In this document: positions 1-7,584 of the stretch, piece by piece
Layout of the letters: each line of letters begins with the position of its first letter
Numbering within the stretch: the first letter of the stretch is position 1
Source of the DNA: Polyangia bacterium
GTDB taxonomy: Bacteria; Myxococcota_A; Polyangia; Nannocystales; Nannocystaceae
DNA: 64,000 nucleotides
Direction of reading: 5' to 3'
Assembly (NCBI GenBank): GCA_030424595.1
Contig: JAUHWG010000012.1
Location: 62,001-126,000 of the forward strand
Translations under genes and position numbers: made by a program
The notes under the pieces: generated by a model
Database searches by the model: none
The model's input: only the letters and a program-made list of their open reading frames with translations
Told to the model about the DNA's origin: nothing

Positions 1-13
1 GCGCCTCGTTCAT
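1..13 (-). CDS. Start of the next chemotaxis-operon gene (partial, cut by window edge)
   Basis: An ATG at 13-11 overlaps the cheW stop codon (12-10) in an ATGA arrangement, and a GAGGT Shine-Dalgarno sits about 5 nt upstream of it. Only the codons for M-N-E-A fall inside the window, so the product cannot be identified. The coupling suggests another gene of the same chemotaxis operon. This is inferred from the start signal alone. Confidence 0.4.
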
Positions 14-582
14 CGTGGACCTCGCTCTTCGCTGACGTCGAGGAGGATGAAGTCGTCGGGATCGAGCACCTCAGCGAGGTTGAGGATGATGACGAGCTCG
101 CCTTGATAGCGGCCGAGGGCGCGGATGTAGTCCGCCCGGCGACCGCTCATCCCCCCAGGCCGCTCCTCCATCTGCTCCGGCGGGATCCGGACCACCTCGA
201 GCACCTCGTGGACCAAGAGACCGTAGGGCTCGTCATCGAGGGTGACGATCAGGACCCGCGCGCTGCGATCGTAGCCGCGGGAGCGCAGGCCGAGACGACG
301 GCTGAGCTCGACCACCGGGATGATCCGCCCGCGGACGTTGCCGATCCCGAGGAGAAAGGGCGCGGTCCTCGGGACGAAGGTGGTCGGGAAGAGCTTGGTG
401 ATCTCCTCGATCTCGCTGATCGGCAGGCCGTAGACCTCGTCGCCGACGCGGAAGGCGACGTACTGCCGGAGGTCGCGACGGACCTCGCGCTGCTTGTAGC
501 CGTGCTCGTACTCCTCGTCGGTCGCGGTGTGCTCACCGCTGCGCAGGAGCGCCTGCCACAGGTCTACTGTCTCACCGGCCAT
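10..582 (-). CDS. cheW: Chemotaxis coupling protein CheW
   Basis: About 190 aa. CheW scaffolds link chemoreceptors to the CheA kinase in the cytoplasm. The CheW fold is visible from about residue 40: YVAFRVGDEVYGLPISEIEEI, then the FLLGIGNVRGRIIPVVEL strand-turn typical of the family, then VLEVVRIPPE. About 40 charged residues precede the fold, a longer N-terminus than in E. coli CheW. I chose the ATG at 582 because a strong GGAGGT lies 4-5 nt upstream. An in-frame start at 615 has no such site and would overlap cheA further. The gene overlaps the 3' end of cheA by 11 nt, so the two are probably translationally coupled. Confidence 0.93.
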   Translation of the reverse strand: MAGETVDLWQALLRSGEHTATDEEYEHGYKQREVRRDLRQYVAFRVGDEVYGLPISEIEEITKLFPTTFVPRTAPFLLGIGNVRGRIIPVVELSRRLGLRSRGYDRSARVLIVTLDDEPYGLLVHEVLEVVRIPPEQMEERPGGMSGRRADYIRALGRYQGELVIILNLAEVLDPDDFILLDVSEERGPR

Positions 583-2668
583 GTTCACCTCCGAAGACCG
601 CGGAGCTGAGCTCACGGACCCCCTCGTCGACCAGCCGCCCGACGTCGAGGAGGAGGACCGTCCGGTTGGCGCCGAGCTCGGTCGCGCCGGCGATCCCCGG
701 GACGTTGCGGATCGCCCGACCGAGCGGCTTTATCACCACGTCCTGCTGGCCGAGGAGCTCGTCGACGACGAGCCCCACCCGGTGCTGGGCGAGGCCGATG
801 ACGACGACGTAGATCCGGTTGGGATCGGGGTTGTAGCCAGGGGGCGCCTTCAGGCCGAAGAGGCGCGAGAGCTGGAGGAGCGGCAGGGTCCGCCCCCGCA
901 GCGTGATCACCTCTTGCCCCTCGATGGTCCCGACCTCGGCGCGCTCGGCCATGATCGACTCCAGCACCGCGTTTAGCGGGATGCAGAAGGTGTGCCCGGC
1001 GCTCTCGATCACCAGCGCCTGGATGATCGCCAAGGTGACCGGCAGAGTGATCGCGAAGCGGGTGCCGCGGCCGACCTCGGTGTGGACGTCGATCATCCCG
1101 CTCAGCTTGGCGATGTTGGTCTTGACGACGTCCATGCCGACCCCGCGCCCGCTGACGGAGTTCGCCTCCTGGCGGGTGCTAAAGCCCGGGGCGAAGATCA
1201 GGTTGTAGGCGTCGGTGGGGCTCATCGTCTCAGCCTCGTCGGCGTCGATGAGCCCGCGGCGCAGGCCGAGGTCCCGGAGCTTGCGCCAGTCCATGCCGCC
1301 GCCGTCGTCCTCGACCTCGATCACGACCCGATTGCCCTTCTGGAAGGCGCGCAGGTCGACCCGCCCGGCGGCCGTCTTGCCGCTGCGGACCCGGACGTCG
1401 GTGGCCTCGATCCCGTGGTCGATGCAGTTGCGGATCATGTGCATCAGCGGATCGCTGAGCTCCTCGACGATGAGCTTGTCGAGCACCGTCTCCGCCCCCG
1501 AGATCATCAGCCGGATCTCCTTGTCGAGCTCGCGGCTGAGCTTGCGGACGACCCGGTGGAGCTTGTCGAAGATCTGGCCGATCGGGACCATCCGCACGTC
1601 CAGGATCCCCTGCTGGAGGAGCGTCAGCTTGCGCGACATGTCGCGGACCTGAGCCTGGAGCTCGCGGCTCGCGTCGGCGGTCGCGTCGATCCCACGGAGG
1701 CTGAGGTGGAGGGTGCTGAGGTTGGCTTGGATGAGGCCGAGCTCGCCGACCAGGTTCATCAGGAGGTCGAGGCGGCGGAGATCGACGCGGACGGTCTGGC
1801 TCAGGCTGCGGAGGCTGACCTCGGCGGCCTCGGTCGCGGTCTCGTCGGGCTCCACATCCTGCGCGAAGACCTCTGGCGAGGGCGCAGGGCTGGCTGGCGC
1901 GCTCTCCTCATGGACCGGCTCCGAGGGCGGCGGCGCGGCGCTCGGGCCCAGGCGGTGGACCGCGACGTCCCGATCGCTCAGCTCCCGCGAGACCTCGGCG
2001 AAGGAGAGGTTCGAGCCGAGGATGATGTCGAGATCGATCCGATCGTCGGAGGTGGAGTCAGCGCTCGGGAGGTAGGTGATCACCTCCCCGTACTCCTTCA
2101 TCTTCTCCTTGAGCTGCTCGATGCCGACGTCGATCGCGAGGATGTCGAAGGAGGCGTGGACCCGGTAGAGGCTGCGACCCTTGCGGAGGTTCTCGCGGAG
2201 GCGGTGCTCCTCGTACTCGCTGAGGACGCTGAGGATCGACTCGCCGAGCCATTCGAGGCTGGTGTCCTCGCCGCCGCCGTCCTCGTCGCTGCGGCTGAGC
2301 CCCTCGACCTTCTCCAGGAGGGTGATCAGATCCGGCGGCTCCTCGTGCTCCCCCCGCGGCGCCAGGAGGGCGCTGAAGAGCTCGACCGCGTCGAAGAGAA
2401 CGTCGAGCACCCCCTTGCTCAGGTCGAGCTTGCCGAGGCGGAGCCTGTCGAGCGTGCCCTCGACCGAGTGCGAGAGGGTGCCGACCTCGACCGCGTTGAA
2501 GAGCCCCGCCAGCCCCTTGAGGCTGTGGACGGCGCGAAACGCCGCGTTCAAGCGATCGGGATCGATATTACCCGAGCGCGACTGGGCCTCTAGCTCGAGG
2601 AGGTGGCGCGAGAAGGTCTCGACGCTCTCCTGAGCCTCGCCGATGAATTCCGACGAGTTTGGGTCCAT
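572..2668 (-). CDS. cheA: Chemotaxis histidine kinase CheA
   Basis: 698 aa, a class II histidine kinase that phosphorylates response regulators in chemosensory signalling. Visible domains in order: an Hpt (P1) domain with phospho-acceptor H48 in AVHSLKG; a second alpha/beta domain around 140-240 (P2-like); a Pro/Ala/Glu-rich linker at about 240-285; the dimerisation helices at about 290-355; an HATPase with N-box NCIDHG (414-419), G1 box DDGGGMD (454-460) and G2 box GRGVGMD (508-514); and a CheW-like P5 domain from about 545. All catalytic motifs look intact. The gene heads the chemotaxis operon here, followed by cheW. No convincing Shine-Dalgarno precedes the ATG, and a TATACT -10-like box lies only 9 nt upstream, so a leaderless transcript is possible. 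Confidence 0.96.
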   Translation of the reverse strand: MDPNSSEFIGEAQESVETFSRHLLELEAQSRSGNIDPDRLNAAFRAVHSLKGLAGLFNAVEVGTLSHSVEGTLDRLRLGKLDLSKGVLDVLFDAVELFSALLAPRGEHEEPPDLITLLEKVEGLSRSDEDGGGEDTSLEWLGESILSVLSEYEEHRLRENLRKGRSLYRVHASFDILAIDVGIEQLKEKMKEYGEVITYLPSADSTSDDRIDLDIILGSNLSFAEVSRELSDRDVAVHRLGPSAAPPPSEPVHEESAPASPAPSPEVFAQDVEPDETATEAAEVSLRSLSQTVRVDLRRLDLLMNLVGELGLIQANLSTLHLSLRGIDATADASRELQAQVRDMSRKLTLLQQGILDVRMVPIGQIFDKLHRVVRKLSRELDKEIRLMISGAETVLDKLIVEELSDPLMHMIRNCIDHGIEATDVRVRSGKTAAGRVDLRAFQKGNRVVIEVEDDGGGMDWRKLRDLGLRRGLIDADEAETMSPTDAYNLIFAPGFSTRQEANSVSGRGVGMDVVKTNIAKLSGMIDVHTEVGRGTRFAITLPVTLAIIQALVIESAGHTFCIPLNAVLESIMAERAEVGTIEGQEVITLRGRTLPLLQLSRLFGLKAPPGYNPDPNRIYVVVIGLAQHRVGLVVDELLGQQDVVIKPLGRAIRNVPGIAGATELGANRTVLLLDVGRLVDEGVRELSSAVFGGEHGR

Positions 2669-2677
2669 CGCCGCTGG

Positions 2678-2683
2678 AGTATA
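2678..2683 (-). promoter_or_regulatory. Candidate -10 box for cheA (near-leaderless)
   Basis: On the minus strand TATACT ends 9 nt before the cheA ATG. A normal spacing from -10 to transcription start would put the mRNA start within about 3 nt of the start codon. The matching -35 position is poor, so this is only a suggestion. Confidence 0.3.
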
Positions 2684-2827
2684 CGCCAGCGGCCCGGCGA
2701 CTCGGGAGCGTCGCGCCGATCCACGACCGAGGCCGCGCCACCGTCGGGTTTCCGCGCCAAGCGCCCAGGACCGATGCAGACGGGCCGCTAGACCCCTCGA
2801 TCGAGCAAAAGCGAGCCCCAGCCCGAG

Positions 2828-3433
2828 CTAGCCCGGCGCCGACCGGCCCTCGGCGATCGCCTTTAGGTACGGCAGGAGCTCCGGCTCGGCGATCGCCCAC
2901 CAGACCGGTGCAGAGCGCGGATCCTCGGCGGCGAGCGCATCAGCGCCGAGGCGCTCGAAGAGGGACTCCACCAGCACCAAGGGCAGCGTCGGATCGCGCC
3001 GACCGCTGGGGACCCCGAGCGCGACCTTGCGGGCGCCGAGGCGGGTCGTGACATCGTAGAGGTAGGCGCCAGCAGCCGCCGCGCCGGCGCGATCGAGCCC
3101 GCCTCGGGGCCCTAGACCGATGAGGACCATCCGCCAGGCGCTCGCGAGGCCGCGGGTCAGGGTCAGGGTCGACTCCCCGCGGGCGCCGGTGGTCAGCCCC
3201 CGGCGGAGGTTGCTCGAGAGCTGGCCGCAGGCGCGCCAGTCGATCAGCGCGCCCATCCCGGAGAGGGGCCGCTCATCGCTCCACAGCGGCAGGACGACCG
3301 TGTCCGCCGGCCCCCCCTCGAGGAGATCGAGCGTGTCCATGCTCAGCTCGACGACCCGCAGCGGCGAGCGCAGACGACCTGGCCGCGGCGGCAGGGAGAG
3401 CGAGCGGACGTTTTGGACTTCGTCTCGCGTCAT
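2828..3433 (-). CDS. Stand-alone leucyl aminopeptidase N-terminal (M17_N) domain protein
   Basis: 201 aa. The sequence resembles the macro-like N-terminal domain of M17 leucyl aminopeptidases: a strand/loop near ADTVVLPLWSDERPLSG, then STLTLTRGLASAWRMVLIGLG and AAAGAYLYDVTTRLGARKVALGVP. The catalytic C-terminal metallopeptidase domain is absent, so peptidase activity is not expected. It lies 10 nt after nusB in the ribH-nusB operon. A GAGG sits directly against the ATG, so initiation may rely on coupling to nusB termination. An internal ATG at 3340 is an alternative start. The family call rests on pattern recognition and its function is unknown. Confidence 0.72.
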   Translation of the reverse strand: MTRDEVQNVRSLSLPPRPGRLRSPLRVVELSMDTLDLLEGGPADTVVLPLWSDERPLSGMGALIDWRACGQLSSNLRRGLTTGARGESTLTLTRGLASAWRMVLIGLGPRGGLDRAGAAAAGAYLYDVTTRLGARKVALGVPSGRRDPTLPLVLVESLFERLGADALAAEDPRSAPVWWAIAEPELLPYLKAIAEGRSAPG

Positions 3434-3443
3434 CCTCGTGGGC

Positions 3444-3947
3444 TCAGGGGCGCAGCCGCTTGGCGAGGCTCTCGGCGAGGCCGTTGACGAAGGGAGCCGA
3501 GCGCTCTCCGCCGTACCGCGCCGCCAAGCGCACCGCCTCTGCGAGCACCACGCCGCGCGGGGTGTCCGGGACCGACTCCAGCTCGGCGACGGCGAGGCGG
3601 AGGATGTTGCGATCGATGCGATCCATCCTGGCCACCCGCCAGCGCCTCGAGGTGGCCTCGATCGTCTCGTCGGTCTTGCTCCCGGCCTCGTCCAGGATCT
3701 CGAGGAGGCGCTCGGCGAAGCTGCGGACGTCCTCCTTCGCGCTCCACACGTCGATCTCCGGCGCCCCCTCCTGGCCCACCCCCGGCGGGTTCGACCAGAA
3801 GATGTCGAGCGCCTCGGCCCGCTCGTGTGTGTCGTAGGACTCGAGATGACACAGGGCCATCAGGGCGAGCTCACGGGCATCACTGCGCTCGCCGCGAGCG
3901 CGCTCCTGACGACCGCGGCCGCGCCTCTTTCCCTTGGCCGCATTCAT
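3444..3947 (-). CDS. nusB: Transcription antitermination factor NusB
   Basis: 167 aa. NusB binds boxA RNA with NusE (S10) and supports antitermination of rRNA transcription. The all-helical NusB fold is recognisable: RELALMALCHLESYD near the N-terminus, then RMDRIDRNILRLAVAEL, then PRGVVLAEAVRLAARYGGERSAPFVNGLAESL at the C-terminus. A basic extension of about 20 residues (KGKRRGRGRQERARGER) precedes the fold and may add RNA contacts. The gene starts 5 nt after ribH; the ribH-nusB order is common in bacteria. Confidence 0.95.
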   Translation of the reverse strand: MNAAKGKRRGRGRQERARGERSDARELALMALCHLESYDTHERAEALDIFWSNPPGVGQEGAPEIDVWSAKEDVRSFAERLLEILDEAGSKTDETIEATSRRWRVARMDRIDRNILRLAVAELESVPDTPRGVVLAEAVRLAARYGGERSAPFVNGLAESLAKRLRP

Positions 3948-3952
3948 CGGGG

Positions 3953-4498
3953 CTATCCCTTCGGCGCGGGGGCGTCCGCGTCCGTCGATCGGGCGCCGAA
4001 CTCGGCGAGGGCGCGGAAGAGCTGGGCCTGCTCGATCGCCGCCTGCGCGGCCTCGGAGCCCTTGTTGCCCGCCTTGGAGCCGGCGCGGTGGATCGACTGC
4101 TCGAGGTTGTCGGTCGTGATCACGCCGAAGGCGACCGGCGTCGAGAATGCGAGCGAGAGCTGAGCTACGCCCTTGGTGACCTCGCTGGCGATCAGATCGA
4201 AGTGGATCGTGTCGCCGCGGATGAGGCAGCCGAGGGCGATCACGGCGTCGAAGTGGCCGGTCTCGAGCACCTGCGAGACCACCATCGGGATCTCAAAGGA
4301 GCCAGGGGCGCGGACGACGGTGATGTCCTCGGCCAGGGCTCCGGAGCGGAGCAGGGTGTCGACCGCACCGTCGAGCAGACGCTCGGTGATGAAGGCGTTG
4401 AAGCGGGCGACGACGACGGCGAAGCGGAGCCCGCTCGCGTCGAGAGATCCCTCGATCACCCGCACTTTGGCGCTGGCGTCTTGCATGGGCGCTGGCAT
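3953..4498 (-). CDS. ribH: 6,7-dimethyl-8-ribityllumazine synthase
   Basis: 181 aa. RibH condenses 5-amino-6-ribitylamino-uracil with 3,4-dihydroxy-2-butanone 4-phosphate, the penultimate step of riboflavin synthesis. Visible signatures: VVVARFNAFITERLLDGA; the substrate loop RAPGSFEIPMV; IALGCLIRGDTIHFDLIASEV with the catalytic His region; and FGVITTDNLEQSIHRAGSKAGNKG. It is slightly longer than usual because of a short polar tail. The first gene of the ribH-nusB-M17_N operon, it begins downstream of the rpsA terminator. ATG at 4498 is used here; a second ATG four codons later is possible. Confidence 0.97.
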   Translation of the reverse strand: MPAPMQDASAKVRVIEGSLDASGLRFAVVVARFNAFITERLLDGAVDTLLRSGALAEDITVVRAPGSFEIPMVVSQVLETGHFDAVIALGCLIRGDTIHFDLIASEVTKGVAQLSLAFSTPVAFGVITTDNLEQSIHRAGSKAGNKGSEAAQAAIEQAQLFRALAEFGARSTDADAPAPKG

Positions 4499-4570
4499 AC
4501 ATCAGCGCCAGGACGCCAGCAAGCTCGCGGGGCCCGCGGTGTGGCCCCTGCACTGGGCCTCAACACACAC

Positions 4571-4605
4571 AAAAAGGGCGCCCTCCCAGGAGGAGGACGC
4601 CCCTT
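4571..4605 (-). terminator. Rho-independent terminator of rpsA
   Basis: Read on the minus strand, GGGCGTCCT pairs with AGGGCGCCC (one G-U pair) around a 9-nt loop, followed directly by TTTTTGTGTG. It separates cmk-rpsA from ribH. It is the clearest intrinsic terminator in the window. Confidence 0.88.
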
Positions 4606-4646
4606 CACCGGCGCAGACAGGAGCCTACGCCAGCGTTCGACGACGC

Positions 4647-6368
4647 TTAGGTGTCGTCGCTCTTGACCTGGCCGAGCTTGGCCGCGAGGACATCGCCGAG
4701 GGTGGCGCCAGCGTCGCTGGCGTTGACGAAGCCCTGGGCGTCCGCGAGGTCATCCTGACGGCGGGCGGACTTGACCGAGAGGCCGATCTTCCGCTCCTTG
4801 GCGTCCATCTGGATGATCTCGGCGCGGATCTTCTGCTCCGGCTCGAGGTGGGCCCGGGGGTCCTCGACGCGCTCGTCGCTGATCTCCGAGATGTGGATGA
4901 GACCCTCGATGCCCGGCTCGATCTCGGCGAAGGCGCCGAAGTCGGTGAGCTTGAGGATCCGAACCTCGGTGATCTTGCCGATCGGATAGTCGTAGGGGAT
5001 GCGGTCCCACGGATCCTGCTCGAGCTGCTTGAGGCCGAGGCTGATCTTCGGCTTCTCGCCGGAGTCGTCGATGTTGAGGACCATCGCCGTCAGCTCATCA
5101 CCCTTCTTGTAGAGCTCGGACGGGTGACGCACCCGCTGAGTCCACGAGAGATCGGTGATGTGCACGAGACCGTCGATGCCGGGCTCGAGCTCGACGAAGA
5201 CGCCGAAGTCGGCGATGTTGCGGACGGTGCCGCGGACGACCGCGCGCGGCGGGTACTTCTCGACGACCTTCTCGTAGGGGTTCTCCTCGAGCTGCTTCAT
5301 GCCCAGGGAGATCCGGTTCTGCGAGACGTCGATGTCGAGGACGACCGCGCGGACCGTGTCGCCGATCTTGAGGAACTGCTTGGGGTTCTTGATCTGCCGC
5401 GTCCAGGACATCTCCGAGACGTGCACAAGACCCTCGATCCCCTCCTCGAGCTCGATGAAGGCGCCGTAGTCCTTGAGGCTGACGACCTTGCCCTCGACGA
5501 CGGTGCCGGGGATGTAGCGCTCTTCGGCATTGATCCACGGGTCGTCGGTGATCTGCTTGAGGCCGAGGCTGACGCGCTCAGAGTCCGAGTTGAACTTGAG
5601 AACCTTGACCTTGACCTTGTCGCCGACCTGGAAGAGCTCGGACGGGTGGTTGACCCGGCCCCACGACATGTCGGTGATGTGGAGGAGGCCGTCGATGCCG
5701 CCTAGGTCGATGAACGCACCGTAATCGGTGAGGTTCTTGACCACGCCTTCGACGATCTCGTCCTCCTGGAGGCGGTTGAGGGTGTCGGACTTGAGGGTCG
5801 CCCGCTCCGCCTCGAGAAGCACGCGCCGGCTGAGGACGATGTTGCCGCGCTTCTTGTTGAACTTGATGATCTTGAAGTCGAAGTCCTGATCGATGAACGC
5901 ATCGAGGTTGCGGACCGGACGAAGATCGACCTGCGATCCCGGGAGGAACGCCTTGACGCCGCCCTGGAGCATGACGCTGAGGCCGCCCTTGACGCGCGCG
6001 GTGATCGTCCCGAGGACGATGCCGTCAGCCTCGCAGGCCGCCTGGATCTCGTCCCAGACCTTGCGCTTGCGGGCCTTGTCCTTCGACAGGATGACGAGGC
6101 CGTTGTGGTCCTCGAGGGACTCTAGGAGGACCTCACACTCGTCGCCGATGGCGACCTGGACGTCGCCCTCTTCCTCGGCGAACTCGCGGAGCGGGACCTG
6201 GCCCTCGGCCTTGATGCCGATGTCGACCACGGCGTAGTCGCCGATGATGTCGACGACCGTCCCCTTGACGATGCTCCCTTCCTTAACCTCGGGAGACTCT
6301 TTGATCGATTGTTCGAAAAGCGCGGCGAAGTCGTCGTCGCCAGCAACTTGTTGGGTGTTGGTGTTCAT
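4647..6368 (-). CDS. rpsA: 30S ribosomal protein S1
   Basis: 573 aa with six S1 (OB-fold) repeats, the usual count for proteobacterial S1. Repeats begin near residues 30, 115, 205, 290, 375 and 465; repeats 3-6 carry YGAF or FGVF/FGAF and GLVHI/GLLHI motifs typical of the RNA-binding repeats. S1 brings mRNA to the 30S subunit and unfolds it. The gene lies downstream of cmk, the classic cmk-rpsA arrangement, with a 143-nt gap that may hold its own promoter. The region before the ATG (GACTCCACAACC) has no purine-rich Shine-Dalgarno, as in E. coli rpsA, where S1 autoregulates its own translation. Terminates at 4571-4605. Confidence 0.97.
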   Translation of the reverse strand: MNTNTQQVAGDDDFAALFEQSIKESPEVKEGSIVKGTVVDIIGDYAVVDIGIKAEGQVPLREFAEEEGDVQVAIGDECEVLLESLEDHNGLVILSKDKARKRKVWDEIQAACEADGIVLGTITARVKGGLSVMLQGGVKAFLPGSQVDLRPVRNLDAFIDQDFDFKIIKFNKKRGNIVLSRRVLLEAERATLKSDTLNRLQEDEIVEGVVKNLTDYGAFIDLGGIDGLLHITDMSWGRVNHPSELFQVGDKVKVKVLKFNSDSERVSLGLKQITDDPWINAEERYIPGTVVEGKVVSLKDYGAFIELEEGIEGLVHVSEMSWTRQIKNPKQFLKIGDTVRAVVLDIDVSQNRISLGMKQLEENPYEKVVEKYPPRAVVRGTVRNIADFGVFVELEPGIDGLVHITDLSWTQRVRHPSELYKKGDELTAMVLNIDDSGEKPKISLGLKQLEQDPWDRIPYDYPIGKITEVRILKLTDFGAFAEIEPGIEGLIHISEISDERVEDPRAHLEPEQKIRAEIIQMDAKERKIGLSVKSARRQDDLADAQGFVNASDAGATLGDVLAAKLGQVKSDDT

Positions 6369-6511
6369 GGTTGTGGAGTCGTTCTTTCAATTGTGTCCCT
6401 GGAGACGGCACGCATGCGTACGCGCCGCAGGCCCCAGAGCGCTGCGCACCGTAGGAGTTTTCCCAGAGCGCGTCAACCGCAGGAGTGACAGATTCCGCAG
6501 GCCAGGGGCGT

Positions 6512-7222
6512 CTACGCCGGCCGCTCGCGACCGGCGATGATCTCGATGACGCGGTCGACGACGTCGGCGATCTCGAGGTGCGAGGAGTCGAGGACCACCG
6601 CGTCCGCGGCCTGGACGAGGGGGGCCTCGGCGCGGGACTGATCGCGCAGGTCCCGGCGCTCGACCTCTCGCTGGACCTCGGCGAGCTCGACCCCCGACAC
6701 CGCCAGCTCCGCGTGCCGCCGCCTCGCCCGCGCCTCTAGGCTCGCGGTCAGGAAGAACTTGTCGCGGGCGTCCGGGAAGACGACCGTCCCCATGTCGCGC
6801 CCCTCGGCGACGCAGCCGCCTGCGGCGAGAGCGCGCTGGATGTCCAGGAGCCCGGCGCGGACCTCGGAGTGCTGGGAGACCCGGGAGGCCCCCTCGGAGA
6901 TCATCGGTGTGCGGATCGCCACGCTCACGTCCTCGCCGTCGTAGAGGACCTGCTGGACGAGCCGCCCGCCGACCTCCCCGGTCTTAAACGCGATCGGGAA
7001 GTCGACGGTGAGCTGGCCCAAGGCCGGACCGTCCGACCAGGCAATTCCCTGCCGTTGACCGATCAACGCGAGCGTCCTGTAGATCGCCCCGGTGTCGAGC
7101 AAAGGGATGCCGAAGTGCTCTGCGAGGCGACGGGCGACCGTGCTCTTGCCCGCTCCCGCCGGCCCGTCGATGACGATCAGGCGCGGCGACGACGGCGGAG
7201 GGGTCGGCGAGTCGTCGTTCAT
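6512..7222 (-). CDS. cmk: Cytidylate kinase
   Basis: 236 aa. Transfers phosphate from ATP to CMP/dCMP. The P-loop is GPAGAGKST near residues 20-28, followed by TGAIYRTLAL (the D/T-G-x-x-Y-R substrate motif). CVAEGRDMGTVVFPDARDKFFLTAS is the family signature, and the LID region is RRDLRDQSRAEAPL. About 12 extra N-terminal Pro/Ser residues precede the fold. It is upstream of rpsA on the same strand. The ATG is divergent from the DUF4266 gene, about 120 nt away. Confidence 0.96.
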   Translation of the reverse strand: MNDDSPTPPPSSPRLIVIDGPAGAGKSTVARRLAEHFGIPLLDTGAIYRTLALIGQRQGIAWSDGPALGQLTVDFPIAFKTGEVGGRLVQQVLYDGEDVSVAIRTPMISEGASRVSQHSEVRAGLLDIQRALAAGGCVAEGRDMGTVVFPDARDKFFLTASLEARARRRHAELAVSGVELAEVQREVERRDLRDQSRAEAPLVQAADAVVLDSSHLEIADVVDRVIEIIAGRERPA

Positions 7223-7341
7223 AGCGGCGGGAGGATACCAGCGAAGGCGCAGATTCGGGCCCTACGCACCGTGACATTCGGCGCACCGCGGCCCAAGCTC
7301 CTGGGTTGCTGGCGAACGGGATGTCGGGCAGTTTCTTGGCG

Positions 7342-7584
7342 ATGAGTTCGCCCCGACCAGCCCTTCTGCGATCGGGGGTCGCCTTCGCGACCCTTGCGGC
7401 GATCGCCTGCACCCAAGCGGCGTGCGTGACCGTACGCCCCTCGGAGCGCCAGGTCCTCAGCCGCCCCGAGATGGATCCTGCCCGCGATGCCCCTGAAGAG
7501 GTCTGGCATTCGCATGTCGAGTCAGCCCGCGAAGGCGCCTTCGGTGGCCACGGGGCCGCGGGTGGCGGATGCGGCTGCGGCTGA
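7342..7584 (+). CDS. DUF4266 lipoprotein with Gly/Cys C-terminal tail
   Basis: About 80 aa. A hydrophobic signal (LLRSGVAFATLAAIACTQAAC) is followed by CVTVRPSERQVLSRPEMDP, which matches the DUF4266 pattern, and the protein ends in GGHGAAGGGCGCG. The lipobox is imperfect (Q at -3), and either of two cysteines could be lipidated. Neither ATG 7306, 7321 nor 7342 has a clear Shine-Dalgarno; 7342 gives a normal-length signal peptide. It overlaps the DUF3570 gene by 16 nt. From memory, DUF4266/DUF3570 pairs are often found with an ApbE flavin transferase and a thioredoxin-like protein; neither is next to it here. Exact function unknown. Confidence 0.75.
   Translation: MSSPRPALLRSGVAFATLAAIACTQAACVTVRPSERQVLSRPEMDPARDAPEEVWHSHVESAREGAFGGHGAAGGGCGCG

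Noticed and set aside
992..2593. 533-codon plus-strand frame opposite cheA
   Set aside because: cheA has every catalytic motif on the minus strand, so this is a shadow.
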